Shown piece after piece: positions 55,675 through 63,380 of a stretch of DNA of 64,000 nt. Each line of letters begins with the position of its first letter. Positions within the stretch are counted from its first letter, which is position 1. Location of the stretch: NCBI RefSeq assembly GCF_001705665.1, contig NZ_MDHA01000044.1, positions 124,001 to 188,000 on the forward strand. The letters run 5' to 3'. The notes below the pieces were generated by a model. It saw only the letters and a list, made by a program, of their open reading frames with translations, was not told the origin of the DNA and ran no database searches. The DNA comes from Thioclava sp. SK-1 (GTDB taxonomy: Bacteria > Pseudomonadota > Alphaproteobacteria > Rhodobacterales > Rhodobacteraceae). Both the position numbers and the translations under genes were made by a program.

Positions 55675-55946
55675 ATTGACCTTTTCGCAGGATATGTGCC
55701 GCCTTTTGCCAATCAAAACAAATAGTTTTGCTCAATCGATGCGCGCGGTCAAATCCGTTCACTTTTCAGATAGATTGCACCTTAGACCAACGCTATAAGG
55801 TTTACCAAGGAAGAAATGCCACCAGCGTCATTTAATCTATGACATATTTGCGCCCAGTTCGTAAAAAATCGTCGCAGCGCTAGACGGAAAAACTTTCGAC
55901 GCTTAACTATCGACGCCAGCAGCAGCGCAACCACAGGGATCCAGCC
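55675..55946. promoter_or_regulatory. Divergent control region between the giant gene and the SapC gene
   Basis: These 272 bases are AT-richer than the flanks and hold no gene I can support. For the giant gene a possible promoter is TTGACC (55747-55752, minus strand), 17 bases, AAAACT (55724-55729); the -35 is good and the -10 poor. A direct repeat TCGACGC occurs twice near 55897-55915, and TTAACTAT at 55903-55910 is one base from a CtrA half-site. For SapC, an AGGGA about 8 bases before the ATG serves as ribosome site. All site calls are weak. Confidence 0.4.
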
Positions 55947-56693
55947 ATGGCCAAACAGCTTTTGATTTATGATACGGCGACCCCGGTCAACCCTGACACG
56001 CATCGTGATGTGTCGGTGAAAATGGCCGGCACCTACGCCTTTGCGCGTAATGTGAATTCCGTTCCAATCGTCGCCGCCGAATTTCTGGCCGCTGCCAGCG
56101 ATTGCGTTATCGTTTTTGCCGGCACGGCCGAGGCCGTCTTTCCCGCCGTTTTGCTGGGTCTGGAACCAGATCATAACGAATATCTGGATGATCAGAACCG
56201 CTGGTCGGGGCGGTATGTCCCAGCATTTTTGCGCCGCTACCCCTTTGTTTTTGCACAAAACCCTGAAACAGATCAGCTGACGCTTTGCATCGATGACACA
56301 TTTGAAGGGGTCAACACTGACGGCAAGGGTGAGCGCCTGTTTGACAGTGAGGGCGCGCGCAGCAGCTATTTAGAGGCGCAGCTGTCCTTTGCCACACAAT
56401 ATCAAAACCAATATCTGCGCACCAAGGCATTTTGTGATCGCCTGCTGCAATTGGATGTTCTGGAACCGGCGGTGGCCAATTTCACCGGTGATGACAGCCA
56501 GCCGCGCCGCCTATCGGGGTTTTTCCGGATAAGCCGCGAAAAGCTCAAGAAAATCTCGCCTGAGGTTCTGGGACAAATGTTCCACAATGACGAGCTGGAG
56601 CTGTGCTATGTGCATCTGCAATCGTTCAATAATATCGAAACGCTTGGGATAAAGCTGGCGGCAAATACCGCCAAGGGGCAATCGCTGCAATAA
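55947..56693 (+). CDS. SapC family protein
   Basis: The 248-residue product fits the SapC family (usual length near 250). It has 'YAFARNVNSVPIVAAEF' at residues 30-46, 'VIVFAG' at 54-59, 'VLLGLEPDHNEYL' near 68-80, 'GRYVPAFLRRYPFVFA' at 88-103 and 'LTLCIDD' at 111-117, all in family order. There is no signal peptide. The family is named after an S-layer-associated gene of Campylobacter fetus, but its biochemical function is uncertain. The gene is divergent from the giant surface-protein gene with 272 bases between starts, suggesting shared control. The start is the first ATG after an AGGGA site, and no upstream in-frame alternative fits better. Confidence 0.9.
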   Translation: MAKQLLIYDTATPVNPDTHRDVSVKMAGTYAFARNVNSVPIVAAEFLAAASDCVIVFAGTAEAVFPAVLLGLEPDHNEYLDDQNRWSGRYVPAFLRRYPFVFAQNPETDQLTLCIDDTFEGVNTDGKGERLFDSEGARSSYLEAQLSFATQYQNQYLRTKAFCDRLLQLDVLEPAVANFTGDDSQPRRLSGFFRISREKLKKISPEVLGQMFHNDELELCYVHLQSFNNIETLGIKLAANTAKGQSLQ

Positions 56694-56751
56694 ATGTGAT
56701 CGATTGCCTCTCCAGTTGGGGACGTTTCGATCAGTCGATGCAGCCATCTTC

Positions 56752-56791
56752 CGCTGTTGTGCGTCAGACCTTTTGCGTTGGACGCACAGCG
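56752..56791. terminator. Hairpin between convergent genes, possible bidirectional terminator
   Basis: CGCTGT plus GCGTC on the left (with a 3-base bulge) pairs with GACGC plus ACAGCG on the right around a 15-base loop. It lies between the SapC stop and the stop of the SpoA-domain gene, where a terminator is expected. No T-run follows on either strand, so intrinsic termination is not established. I see nothing else in the 234-base gap. Confidence 0.35.
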
Positions 56792-56927
56792 GCAACGACG
56801 AGGGCCGATAGGAAGCCAACTCAAAGCGATACCGTATTAGCACACTGCCCTATGGTAACATTCGACCTATCAGGCCCCCGCGCGCAAACCGCCGGCCCAT
56901 CGGCATGGCCCGTCAGCTGATCTGATG

Positions 56928-58067
56928 TCAGGCGGTTTTCATCGCTGGCATGTCTTCGTCATCCTCAAAACCGCCCATTGGCAGCCCCATCGTGGGCATC
57001 TCGCCATCATCGGACAAACCACCAAGATCCATTTCCGCAGGGGCTGCCTCAATGTCGTCAAAGCCACCAAACCCAGCGGCAGCACCCTCTTCATCCATCG
57101 GTGCCATCCCACCAAACGGGCTTGCACCAGCGTCGAATGAGCTGTGATCAGGCTCTGCATCGTTTAATGCGTCTTCGGCATCATCTTCCAGAATGCGCAC
57201 CGCGCGGCGCCCGCTGTGCTGACCCAACCGCGCAATGGCCATACGCCTACGCCCGGCGCCTTCGATTTTCAAGGTCTCAAGCGCATCACTTGGGATCGGG
57301 ATCTCCATCCCCGGCGTCAGGCCCATCGCATCGCCCAAAGGCATCGACCAACGGTGCAGTACCGCCATCAGCTCTGCGCGGGTGCTCATCACTGTGCGTT
57401 CCATATTCTGCGTCCAATTCGGATCGGTGCCATGTTTGGGCACGACGACGCTTGGCGCAGGCTTTTCACCGCGCCCCGCCGCCGGCAGGCACATCGTCAT
57501 GGAAATATCGCGTAACAGCCCCGGCCCGACACGCATCGTAACCTCTACGCAGCGGTAGGATATATCGTCCAGGATCAGGGACAAAGGGCGTGGATCATCC
57601 AAGAACGAGGCATAGCGGAAACCACCGGCCCAAATTATATCGTCGCTTTCCAACAACAGCCGTTCCATTCCCTCCAGGACATTATCAAGGAACTCTTGCA
57701 CCATCGTTGCGTCAACGCGGGTTGGGCGGCGCGGGCTGGGCGCAACCTTGGCCAGTTGCCCCATCGTCAAAATTTCAATCAAGGCGGAATAGGTCGTGGT
57801 TGGCAAAGCGACCATCCCCAGACCTTCTTGCGGGCCTTCCACCACGCAAAGCATTGACATTTCCTCAACGCCTTCAAGCATTTCAGCAAGCGATTTCTTT
57901 ACCTGCTTCACATCCTCCACTTGCAGCGGAAGCTCCAGCATATCCTGCGCCACTTTGGCCAAAACGCTGCGTAAAGCGCGCTCTACAGTCACCACGACGC
58001 CGGCACCATCAGCTGCCGCCGCTGCGGTTTTGCGCCGCAAAATTGATATCGCCTGTTCGTCCACCAT
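56928..58067 (-). CDS. FliM/FliN family (SpoA-domain) protein
   Basis: The product has 379 residues. The N-terminal part is helical and FliM-middle-domain-like ('LEMLEGVEEMSMLCVVEG', 'YSALIEILTMGQLAKV', 'TMVQEFLDNVLEGMERLL'). Residues about 245-295 form a SpoA domain: 'LTPGMEIPIPSDALETLKIE' followed by 'MAIARLGQHSGRRAVRIL'. The tail from about residue 300 is acidic and rich in Asp, Gly, Met and Phe, and looks disordered. SpoA domains build the flagellar switch C-ring and type III secretion sorting platforms. No other flagellar gene is in view, and the acidic tail is not typical of FliM, so its role here is open. It lies 82 bases downstream of the kinase gene on the same strand and may be read from it. 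The ATG has only a weak ribosome site. Confidence 0.85.
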   Translation of the reverse strand: MVDEQAISILRRKTAAAAADGAGVVVTVERALRSVLAKVAQDMLELPLQVEDVKQVKKSLAEMLEGVEEMSMLCVVEGPQEGLGMVALPTTTYSALIEILTMGQLAKVAPSPRRPTRVDATMVQEFLDNVLEGMERLLLESDDIIWAGGFRYASFLDDPRPLSLILDDISYRCVEVTMRVGPGLLRDISMTMCLPAAGRGEKPAPSVVVPKHGTDPNWTQNMERTVMSTRAELMAVLHRWSMPLGDAMGLTPGMEIPIPSDALETLKIEGAGRRRMAIARLGQHSGRRAVRILEDDAEDALNDAEPDHSSFDAGASPFGGMAPMDEEGAAAGFGGFDDIEAAPAEMDLGGLSDDGEMPTMGLPMGGFEDDEDMPAMKTA

Positions 58068-58149
58068 ATGTCCGATCCGAACCCCGTCTGCTCAGTTACA
58101 GGCACATTCGCAGATCAAGGTTGACAAAAGGTTTCGCAAAATCGGCATC

Positions 58150-60846
58150 TTAGAGGGTTTCCGCAGGGGAAGGCGCAGAAATGCTGCTGCGCAGCGGCAA
58201 TGACACACGAAATGCGGCCCCGCCCTGACCGGGAAGATAGGCAATTTCCCCACCCAAATTGACCATGATTTCACGACAGATTGCCAGCCCCAACCCCGCA
58301 CCACCTGCCCGCGACATATCGCTAAGGCGCGAAAACTTCTCGAATATCAGCGCCTGTGATCGGGTTGGAATGCCCTGCCCATTGTCAATAAAATCCACAT
58401 CAATCATGTTGCCGCGCCGATGCAATTCAACCCGCAAAACGCCCGGCTCTGCAGCACAATATTTCCGTGCATTTGAAATGAGATTGATGAAAACTTGAAC
58501 CAGACGATCACAATCCGTGAAAACCGGCATATGTTCGGCGGGGAAGTCACGCTCAATTTTAAAACTGCGCTCGGGCCGCGTGCTTGAGGCCGCCTGCACC
58601 GCCCGGTTCAGCAGATCATGCAAATTGGCGACGGTAATATTCAACTGCACTTTGCGATGCTCCAATACCGCCAAATCCAACAAATCATCCAGCAATCGTG
58701 TCAATCGGCGGGATTCTTCATGAATGATTTCACTGTATTGCACCCGCATCGCTTCAGGCAAATCAGGCTCCATCAAGATTTCCGAAAAAGCCCGGATAGA
58801 AGTCATCGGCGTGCGCAGTTCATGGCTGATCTGGCCCAAAAATGCATCCTTTTGCACCGACAATTCTGTAAGCTTCTCATTGACCTCTTTCAACCGAGAG
58901 GCCACGCGCGTCAGCTCTGCTGACTGTGTCTCAAGCTGTGCGGAATGTTCTTTAATCTCAGCAGCTTCGCCAGCCATCGCGATCAGGTCTTCGACCGAAA
59001 CCCGCGCCCCTTGTGCCAATTGCGCCAACATCGCGTGCGCCGTGGCCGCCCCGACAGAGCCGGCCAACTTGCGTTCCAATGCGGTTAGGAATTGCGCCGT
59101 GGGATCGGGCAGCCAGCCGGCCTTACCCTGTGCCTGCGCTTGCGCCTGAAAGAAATTTTGTGCGGGTGCCGCACCCAAAATTCGCTGCGCCATGGACAGC
59201 AGGTCCTCTGGCTCTGCCCCGGTTTGTTGCCAGTTTTGCGAGCCGTGGCTTTGATCAAACACATTCACAAAAGCGACGCCTTGCAACCGCTCCATCGGCG
59301 GTGGAAAACTGATCAGAGACAGGATCAAAAATGCGGCCGTATTCAGCAAGAATGACCAAAATATTGCATGCAGCAGCGGGTCCAGCCCCTCAATCCCGAA
59401 CAACGCCTGAGGGCGCAGCCAGTGCAGACCATAAGGTCCGTGCTCCATCAGCGCAGCGGTAAACAGCCCCGCCTCGCCAAAGCTGGGCAAAAACAGAGTG
59501 TAAAGCCAGATCGCCGCGCCCAATACCAAACCCGCCTGCGCGCCCTGATGCGTGGCACCGCGCCAATAAATCCCGCCCAACATTGCTGGCAAAACCTGCG
59601 CGGCCCCGACGAAAGCGATCAACCCGATCTCGGCCAAAGCGCCCGATCCGCCAGAGAGCTGATAATAACCATATCCCATCGCCAGAACGATCGCGATCGA
59701 CACCCGCCGCGAAAACAGCACCAGCCCGCGCACATCAGGTTCGGTCCCGCGCCGCAGCGCCAACCACAGCGGGGTGACAATATGGTTCGACACCATCGTT
59801 GCCAGCGCAATCGCCACCACAATCACCATTGATGTGGCCGAAGAAAACCCGCCCAAAAACGCCAATAGCGCAAGGTTCCCACGCTCTTCCCCCAGTGGCA
59901 GGGTCAGGACAAACAAATCTGGGTTTGCATCCGCAGGCAGCAATTCCAAACCGATTGCGGCAATGGGCAAAACAAAAATGCTCATCAGCAGCAGATAGGC
60001 TGGAAACGCCCAGCTGGCCGTCGCCAGATGCCGTTCATCAACATTTTCCACCACCAGAACCTGAAACATGCGCGGCAACGTCAACACAGCCGCCGCCGAT
60101 ACAAAGGTCAATCCGGCAAACCGCCCCGGGTCCAGATGCCAGCCCGGCCGTGCCGCGGCATCAATGCGCGACAGCACATCCATCGGCCCATCCGCAATGC
60201 CCCACACCACGAAAATACCCACCGCCAAAAGCGCGATCAACTTTACCACGGCCTCCAGCGCAATGGCCATGACAACGCCGTGGTGGCGTTCATTGGCATC
60301 CAGATTGCGCGTGCCGAATAAAATAGTGAACAGCGTCAGGCCGCAGGCAATCCACAGGGCTGTCGGCCCCTGACCGGGCAAAACCGGGTCGTCGGGTGCC
60401 GGAGTAACAAAGGCGCCAAAGCTTTCGGTCACAGATTGCAGTTGCAGCGCAATATAGGGGGTGGCCGCAGCGACCGCCATCAATGTCACAATCACACCCA
60501 AGGTATTGGATTTACCAAAACGCGAGGAAATCAGATCCGCAATTGAAGTCACGCGATACGCCCGGCCAATGCGCACCAATTTTCGCAACACCCACCACCA
60601 GCCCACAAAAACCAATGTCGGCCCCAGATAAATTGTCAAGAACTCTAACCCCGACCGCGCCGCATAGCCCACCGCACCGTAAAAGGTCCATGCTGTGCAA
60701 TAGATCGACAAAGACAGGGTATAGACCCAAGGGCTGTGCAGGAATCGCGTCTGCCCACGCAGCGCCCGGCGCTCGGCCAGAAACGCCACCACAAAAAGCA
60801 AGATCACATAGGCCAGACAGACCGTGACCAGAATTTTAAATGGCAT
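58150..60846 (-). CDS. Sodium:solute symporter-like / sensor histidine kinase fusion
   Basis: The 898-residue product has an N-terminal membrane half (about residues 1-500) of the SSS transporter fold with many hydrophobic helices, including 'IAFVGAAQVLPAMLGGIYWR'. A linker and coiled coil ('SAQLETQSAELTRVASRLKE') lead to a kinase core: H-box 'QISHELRTP' with His675, N-box 'INLISNARKYC' with Asn792, G1 'DNGQG' with Asp821, F-box 'FEKFSRL' and G2 'GGAGLGLAIC'. The layout is that of CbrA/CrbS-type kinases, which sense or transport a nutrient and phosphorylate a response regulator. The substrate cannot be read from the sequence. GGAG lies 7 bases before the ATG. The gene starts 12 bases after the small membrane protein and follows a receiver-only regulator, a likely partner. 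Confidence 0.93.
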   Translation of the reverse strand: MPFKILVTVCLAYVILLFVVAFLAERRALRGQTRFLHSPWVYTLSLSIYCTAWTFYGAVGYAARSGLEFLTIYLGPTLVFVGWWWVLRKLVRIGRAYRVTSIADLISSRFGKSNTLGVIVTLMAVAAATPYIALQLQSVTESFGAFVTPAPDDPVLPGQGPTALWIACGLTLFTILFGTRNLDANERHHGVVMAIALEAVVKLIALLAVGIFVVWGIADGPMDVLSRIDAAARPGWHLDPGRFAGLTFVSAAAVLTLPRMFQVLVVENVDERHLATASWAFPAYLLLMSIFVLPIAAIGLELLPADANPDLFVLTLPLGEERGNLALLAFLGGFSSATSMVIVVAIALATMVSNHIVTPLWLALRRGTEPDVRGLVLFSRRVSIAIVLAMGYGYYQLSGGSGALAEIGLIAFVGAAQVLPAMLGGIYWRGATHQGAQAGLVLGAAIWLYTLFLPSFGEAGLFTAALMEHGPYGLHWLRPQALFGIEGLDPLLHAIFWSFLLNTAAFLILSLISFPPPMERLQGVAFVNVFDQSHGSQNWQQTGAEPEDLLSMAQRILGAAPAQNFFQAQAQAQGKAGWLPDPTAQFLTALERKLAGSVGAATAHAMLAQLAQGARVSVEDLIAMAGEAAEIKEHSAQLETQSAELTRVASRLKEVNEKLTELSVQKDAFLGQISHELRTPMTSIRAFSEILMEPDLPEAMRVQYSEIIHEESRRLTRLLDDLLDLAVLEHRKVQLNITVANLHDLLNRAVQAASSTRPERSFKIERDFPAEHMPVFTDCDRLVQVFINLISNARKYCAAEPGVLRVELHRRGNMIDVDFIDNGQGIPTRSQALIFEKFSRLSDMSRAGGAGLGLAICREIMVNLGGEIAYLPGQGGAAFRVSLPLRSSISAPSPAETL

Positions 60847-60858
60847 CGGCGGCTCCGG

Positions 60859-61197
60859 TCAGTCAGCGCTTTGCGCAAGGGCCGCGGCCTCGGCCCGGAT
60901 GCGCTGCTCGGGCGTTGAACTTTCCGGAAGCTCTTCTTCTGTCAGGGTCGGGCCAAGCCCCCGCGCCAGCCCAAAGGCCAGCACGACCAACCCCAGCCAG
61001 ACCGCAAATAGATACAGCCCCCCCGCCGCCACACTGACAGTATCCGCCTGCGCGCCGGTCGTATCGCCCACATGCCAATAGCCCGGTATCAAGATCAACA
61101 CGGCCCCAAGGATAGGCAACAACCGCACCGCATCCATCATCCGACGGCGGCGATAGGCGCGGCGCGCCAGAAACAGCGGTTGCGCGGATTTTCCCAT
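60859..61197 (-). CDS. Small membrane protein, two predicted helices, unknown function
   Basis: The 112-residue product has an Arg-rich N-terminus ('ARRAYRRRR'), two hydrophobic helices (about residues 24-42 and 57-78) and a Glu-rich cytosolic tail. Both ends are predicted inside. I do not recognise a family. Its place between the receiver gene and the symporter-kinase gene suggests a small partner of the symporter domain, as some solute symporters have small two-helix subunits, but there is no sequence proof. The start ATG overlaps the receiver stop by one base (TGATG), showing translational coupling; a GTG one codon upstream is also possible. Confidence 0.75.
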   Translation of the reverse strand: MGKSAQPLFLARRAYRRRRMMDAVRLLPILGAVLILIPGYWHVGDTTGAQADTVSVAAGGLYLFAVWLGLVVLAFGLARGLGPTLTEEELPESSTPEQRIRAEAAALAQSAD

Positions 61198-61616
61198 CAC
61201 CGTGGTGGCGCCGGGTGATCTGGGACGCTATCGCAAGAAGCAACGGCAGGCAGCGCAATCTGTTCTAGCACGGTTAGCAGCTCGGCATTGGCGAAAGGTT
61301 TTGCCAAAAACGCCGTCGCCCCTGCCTTATGTGCCGCATCACGGTCGCGCGCCTGACCACGCGCTGTCAGCATCAACACCGGCAAGTTGCGAAACATGGG
61401 ATCAGCGCGCAAATCCGCCAGGATTTCCAACCCAGAGCGCCCGGGCAACATCATATCCAAGATCACCGCATCAGGGCGCAGCGCACGCACCTGCGCAGGC
61501 GCACGTTGCCCGTCGCTTTCAACAGACACAGCCCATCCACGACGCGACAAGATGAATCGCACAGCCTCAGCGATATGCGGCTCGTCCTCGATCAGCAGCA
61601 CTTGCTTTTGCATCAT
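61197..61616 (-). CDS. Receiver-only response regulator
   Basis: The 139-residue product is a CheY-like receiver domain with no output domain. It shows the acidic pair E10-D11, the phosphoacceptor D54 in 'VILDMMLPG', T84 in 'VLMLTARG' and K106 in 'FLAKPF'. I place the start at ATG 61616, since GGGGAGGA lies 6 bases upstream; a longer frame would add 12 residues without support, and a second ATG follows directly. The downstream genes encode a small membrane protein and a symporter-linked kinase, so it is probably that kinase's target or a phosphorelay intermediate. A short tail 'SCDSVPDHPAPPR' follows the last helix. Confidence 0.92.
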   Translation of the reverse strand: MMQKQVLLIEDEPHIAEAVRFILSRRGWAVSVESDGQRAPAQVRALRPDAVILDMMLPGRSGLEILADLRADPMFRNLPVLMLTARGQARDRDAAHKAGATAFLAKPFANAELLTVLEQIALPAVASCDSVPDHPAPPR

Positions 61617-61690
61617 CTGCGTCCTCCCCAAGATAAGGTTTACGCCCGCCATGCGGGGGCTGTCAATTTAACCGGGCCGCGACCATCGTC

Positions 61691-63145
61691 CTAACGTTCA
61701 AACAGGATCGACGGCTCGCGCCGGGCCGGGCAATCCCCGCGTGGGCACACCCGACATGAGGTCCCCACAGGACGCGCGCCAGAGGCCTCATCCGTAGGGG
61801 GTGGCAAGATCAGCATCATCGATTCACTCAGCATCGGCATCGCCCCGCCACGCGGCGCCGAGAAACTGCCGGGCCGATGCGGCGCACACCACGTATAGGT
61901 CAAGAACCGCTGTGGCAGCCGCCCAGCAATATCAATCACCATTCGGATGGGCTGCATAGGACGGGCCAAGGCCTCGTACAAAGGCCACAGCGGGCACCCC
62001 GCGCCAAAACGCGGCAACGAAAACCCCGGGACAGGTCGGCGAAACGTCATCGCGCCTGCGCCGTCACAGACGACCAAACCAATTGGCGGCACGCCCTGAA
62101 TATCGGGCGGCAGCGTCGCCAAACGGCGAAACACCTGCGCAGGTTCGACATCGAAACGCTGCGCCAGTAGCCCCGGATCGGGTCCAAAGCTTTGTAATGC
62201 GGCGACAAATGGCTCCAACGGCAATGCCTGCGCGTCCGCGCGCGCGCGCGTCACATGGGCCAGTGCCATTGTACGCGCCGCCCCCGACGCAAGCTCCGGC
62301 ACATCAGCGATCGCCTTTACAGCCGCACCTTGATGATCATCATTGGCACTCTTCGCGCCCGTAACTGAGTTTGAATTCCTGTCTTGTTCGGGCGGCTCTG
62401 GCATATGCCAGTGGTGGGTTTCCAACCAGGCTTCCACCTGTTCTTGTGGCGAAGACAGCCCGGTCTCGGCCTCTTGCTGGCTGTCCAAATAACCCACGAG
62501 CGCCTCTGCCGTGCCCGCCAAGCGGCTACTTTCTTCCTGGATCGTGCGCAAGAAACGATCGCGCCATTCCGGTTCTATTTGCGGCTCATCTGCCAAGATC
62601 GCTGAGGTAGAGCGCAAAGACGTAACCGCCGACAAAACCTCATGCAGGCTATCAAGCAAGAAAGGGTCTTGCGCCATGCGTTCGGAAAATTGTTCCAACA
62701 CGCGCTCCAGCCGGGTCACGCGGGCCTGTTCCATTCCCAATAAATTGGCCCAGCCGGGAAATCGTCCGACAAATTCTTCGATCCGGTCGATTTCCGGGCG
62801 TTCGATATCGCTGCGATCGGCTTTGCTTGCACCCGCTTTTGGCCATGCAGCCAAGGACCGGTCTGCGAAATATACGCCGGGACGATCCTGTTGTGCGCGT
62901 GCCGCGGCCTCGCGCAACCCATCGAATAAAGCACCCTCCGCCCCCTCGGCCAGCGCGACCGTATCAACGCCCAAAACCTGCGCTACCGTCTCTAGCAGCG
63001 CCTCGCTGACGCGGCGGCGATTGTGTTCGATCAGGTTAATATAGGCCGGGGAAATTCCAACTTGGCGCGCCAGGTCCGCCTGTTTCATACCCAAAGCCGT
63101 GCGGCGCTCGCGTATGCGCGTGCCGGTTAATGACGCTCGTGCCAT
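61691..63145 (-). CDS. XRE-family short-chain fatty acyl regulator (ScfR-like)
   Basis: The 484-residue product has an N-terminal XRE helix-turn-helix (residues about 9-62; 'MKQADLARQVGISPAYINLIE'). A helical middle follows, then a C-terminal domain of the DUF2083 type: 'VVCDGAGAMTFRRPVPGFSL', 'GAGCPLWPLYEAL' and the cysteine signature C464-x-x-C467-PRGD-C472. Family members such as RamB-like and ScfR proteins sense short-chain acyl-CoA and control acetate, propionate or glyoxylate-cycle genes. The HExxH motif of some IrrE-like central domains is absent. GGGGAGGA 4 bases before the ATG supports the start. It lies 74 bases upstream of the receiver gene, same strand, so it may be part of, or control, that operon. 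Confidence 0.88.
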   Translation of the reverse strand: MARASLTGTRIRERRTALGMKQADLARQVGISPAYINLIEHNRRRVSEALLETVAQVLGVDTVALAEGAEGALFDGLREAAARAQQDRPGVYFADRSLAAWPKAGASKADRSDIERPEIDRIEEFVGRFPGWANLLGMEQARVTRLERVLEQFSERMAQDPFLLDSLHEVLSAVTSLRSTSAILADEPQIEPEWRDRFLRTIQEESSRLAGTAEALVGYLDSQQEAETGLSSPQEQVEAWLETHHWHMPEPPEQDRNSNSVTGAKSANDDHQGAAVKAIADVPELASGAARTMALAHVTRARADAQALPLEPFVAALQSFGPDPGLLAQRFDVEPAQVFRRLATLPPDIQGVPPIGLVVCDGAGAMTFRRPVPGFSLPRFGAGCPLWPLYEALARPMQPIRMVIDIAGRLPQRFLTYTWCAPHRPGSFSAPRGGAMPMLSESMMLILPPPTDEASGARPVGTSCRVCPRGDCPARREPSILFER

Positions 63146-63380
63146 TTGGTCCTCCCCTGCGTCAGCTTAACGCGTTTACCGGGGCAGACAACTAAAATTC
63201 ACGAATTTGCACATGTTTGGCACCTCTCGCCAACACTCGGACCAGCTTCGCACCCAGCCCCGCGCTATCGCGATGTCGCCAGTTTGTGACCCCCACGGGT
63301 TTGACTTATGGCCAAGGCTGCCATCATGCTGCGTTGCAGCAAAGGCCGCTGAATAAAGACCACAGTATGAAGGACCCATG
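63146..63380. promoter_or_regulatory. Divergent control region, ScfR-like gene and MscS gene
   Basis: No gene is seen in these 235 bases. TTGACT at 63301-63306 could be the -35 of the plus-strand channel gene, with CATCAT (63322-63327) as a poor -10 at 15-base spacing. Imperfect repeats around 63205-63222 (ttTGCacatgtTTGGCac) sit close to the regulator start and could serve autoregulation. These are guesses from pattern only. Confidence 0.3.

Larger units (their letters stand above)
37370..54870 (-). repeat. Array of ~510-residue units in the giant protein (seven anchor copies)
   Basis: Each unit contains an anchor of the form (R/S)-x-W-(L/I)-T followed 25-35 residues later by '(I/L)N(R/Q/K)'. 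The anchor Trp codons begin at 53722, 52180, 48631, 47098, 45568, 41542 and 38275. The distances are 1542, 3549, 1533, 1530, 4026 and 3267 bases. Three intervals are therefore bare units of 514, 511 and 510 residues; the other three equal one unit plus an insert. Units also share 'VDGFGxLSGxF', 'NRxG' (for example YNRLG, LNRWG) and 'LxGDLxxExR' motifs in constant order. The composition (Gly, Ala, Thr, Asp, alternating hydrophobics) suggests a beta-rich solenoid. Sequence between units has drifted strongly, so the duplication is old. Confidence 0.85.

Noticed and set aside
37370-54870. RGD tripeptides (for example in 'QIRGDFTF', 'LRGDLRI', 'LLRGDFAL') as integrin-binding sites
   Set aside because: They recur at one position of the repeated unit as part of a beta-strand pattern (L-R/S-GD-L/F) and are expected by composition. 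Nothing else suggests an animal host.
54975-55340. Type V autotransporter secretion of the giant protein
   Set aside because: Despite an autotransporter-like segment there is no Sec signal peptide and no C-terminal beta-barrel in the last 320 residues.
55675-55716. TTG start at 55716 adding 14 residues to the giant protein
   Set aside because: It lacks a good ribosome site, adds the only cysteine seen, and the ATG at 55674 has AAAAGG at suitable spacing.
56869-56920. GC-rich inverted repeat (ggcccat...atggccc) before the SpoA gene end as a terminator
   Set aside because: The stem is short with a bulge and no T-run follows on either strand.
61617-61652. Twelve-residue N-terminal extension of the receiver protein
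   Set aside because: The strong GGGGAGGA site lies inside this stretch, directly before the ATG at 61616, and receiver domains start right before the first strand.
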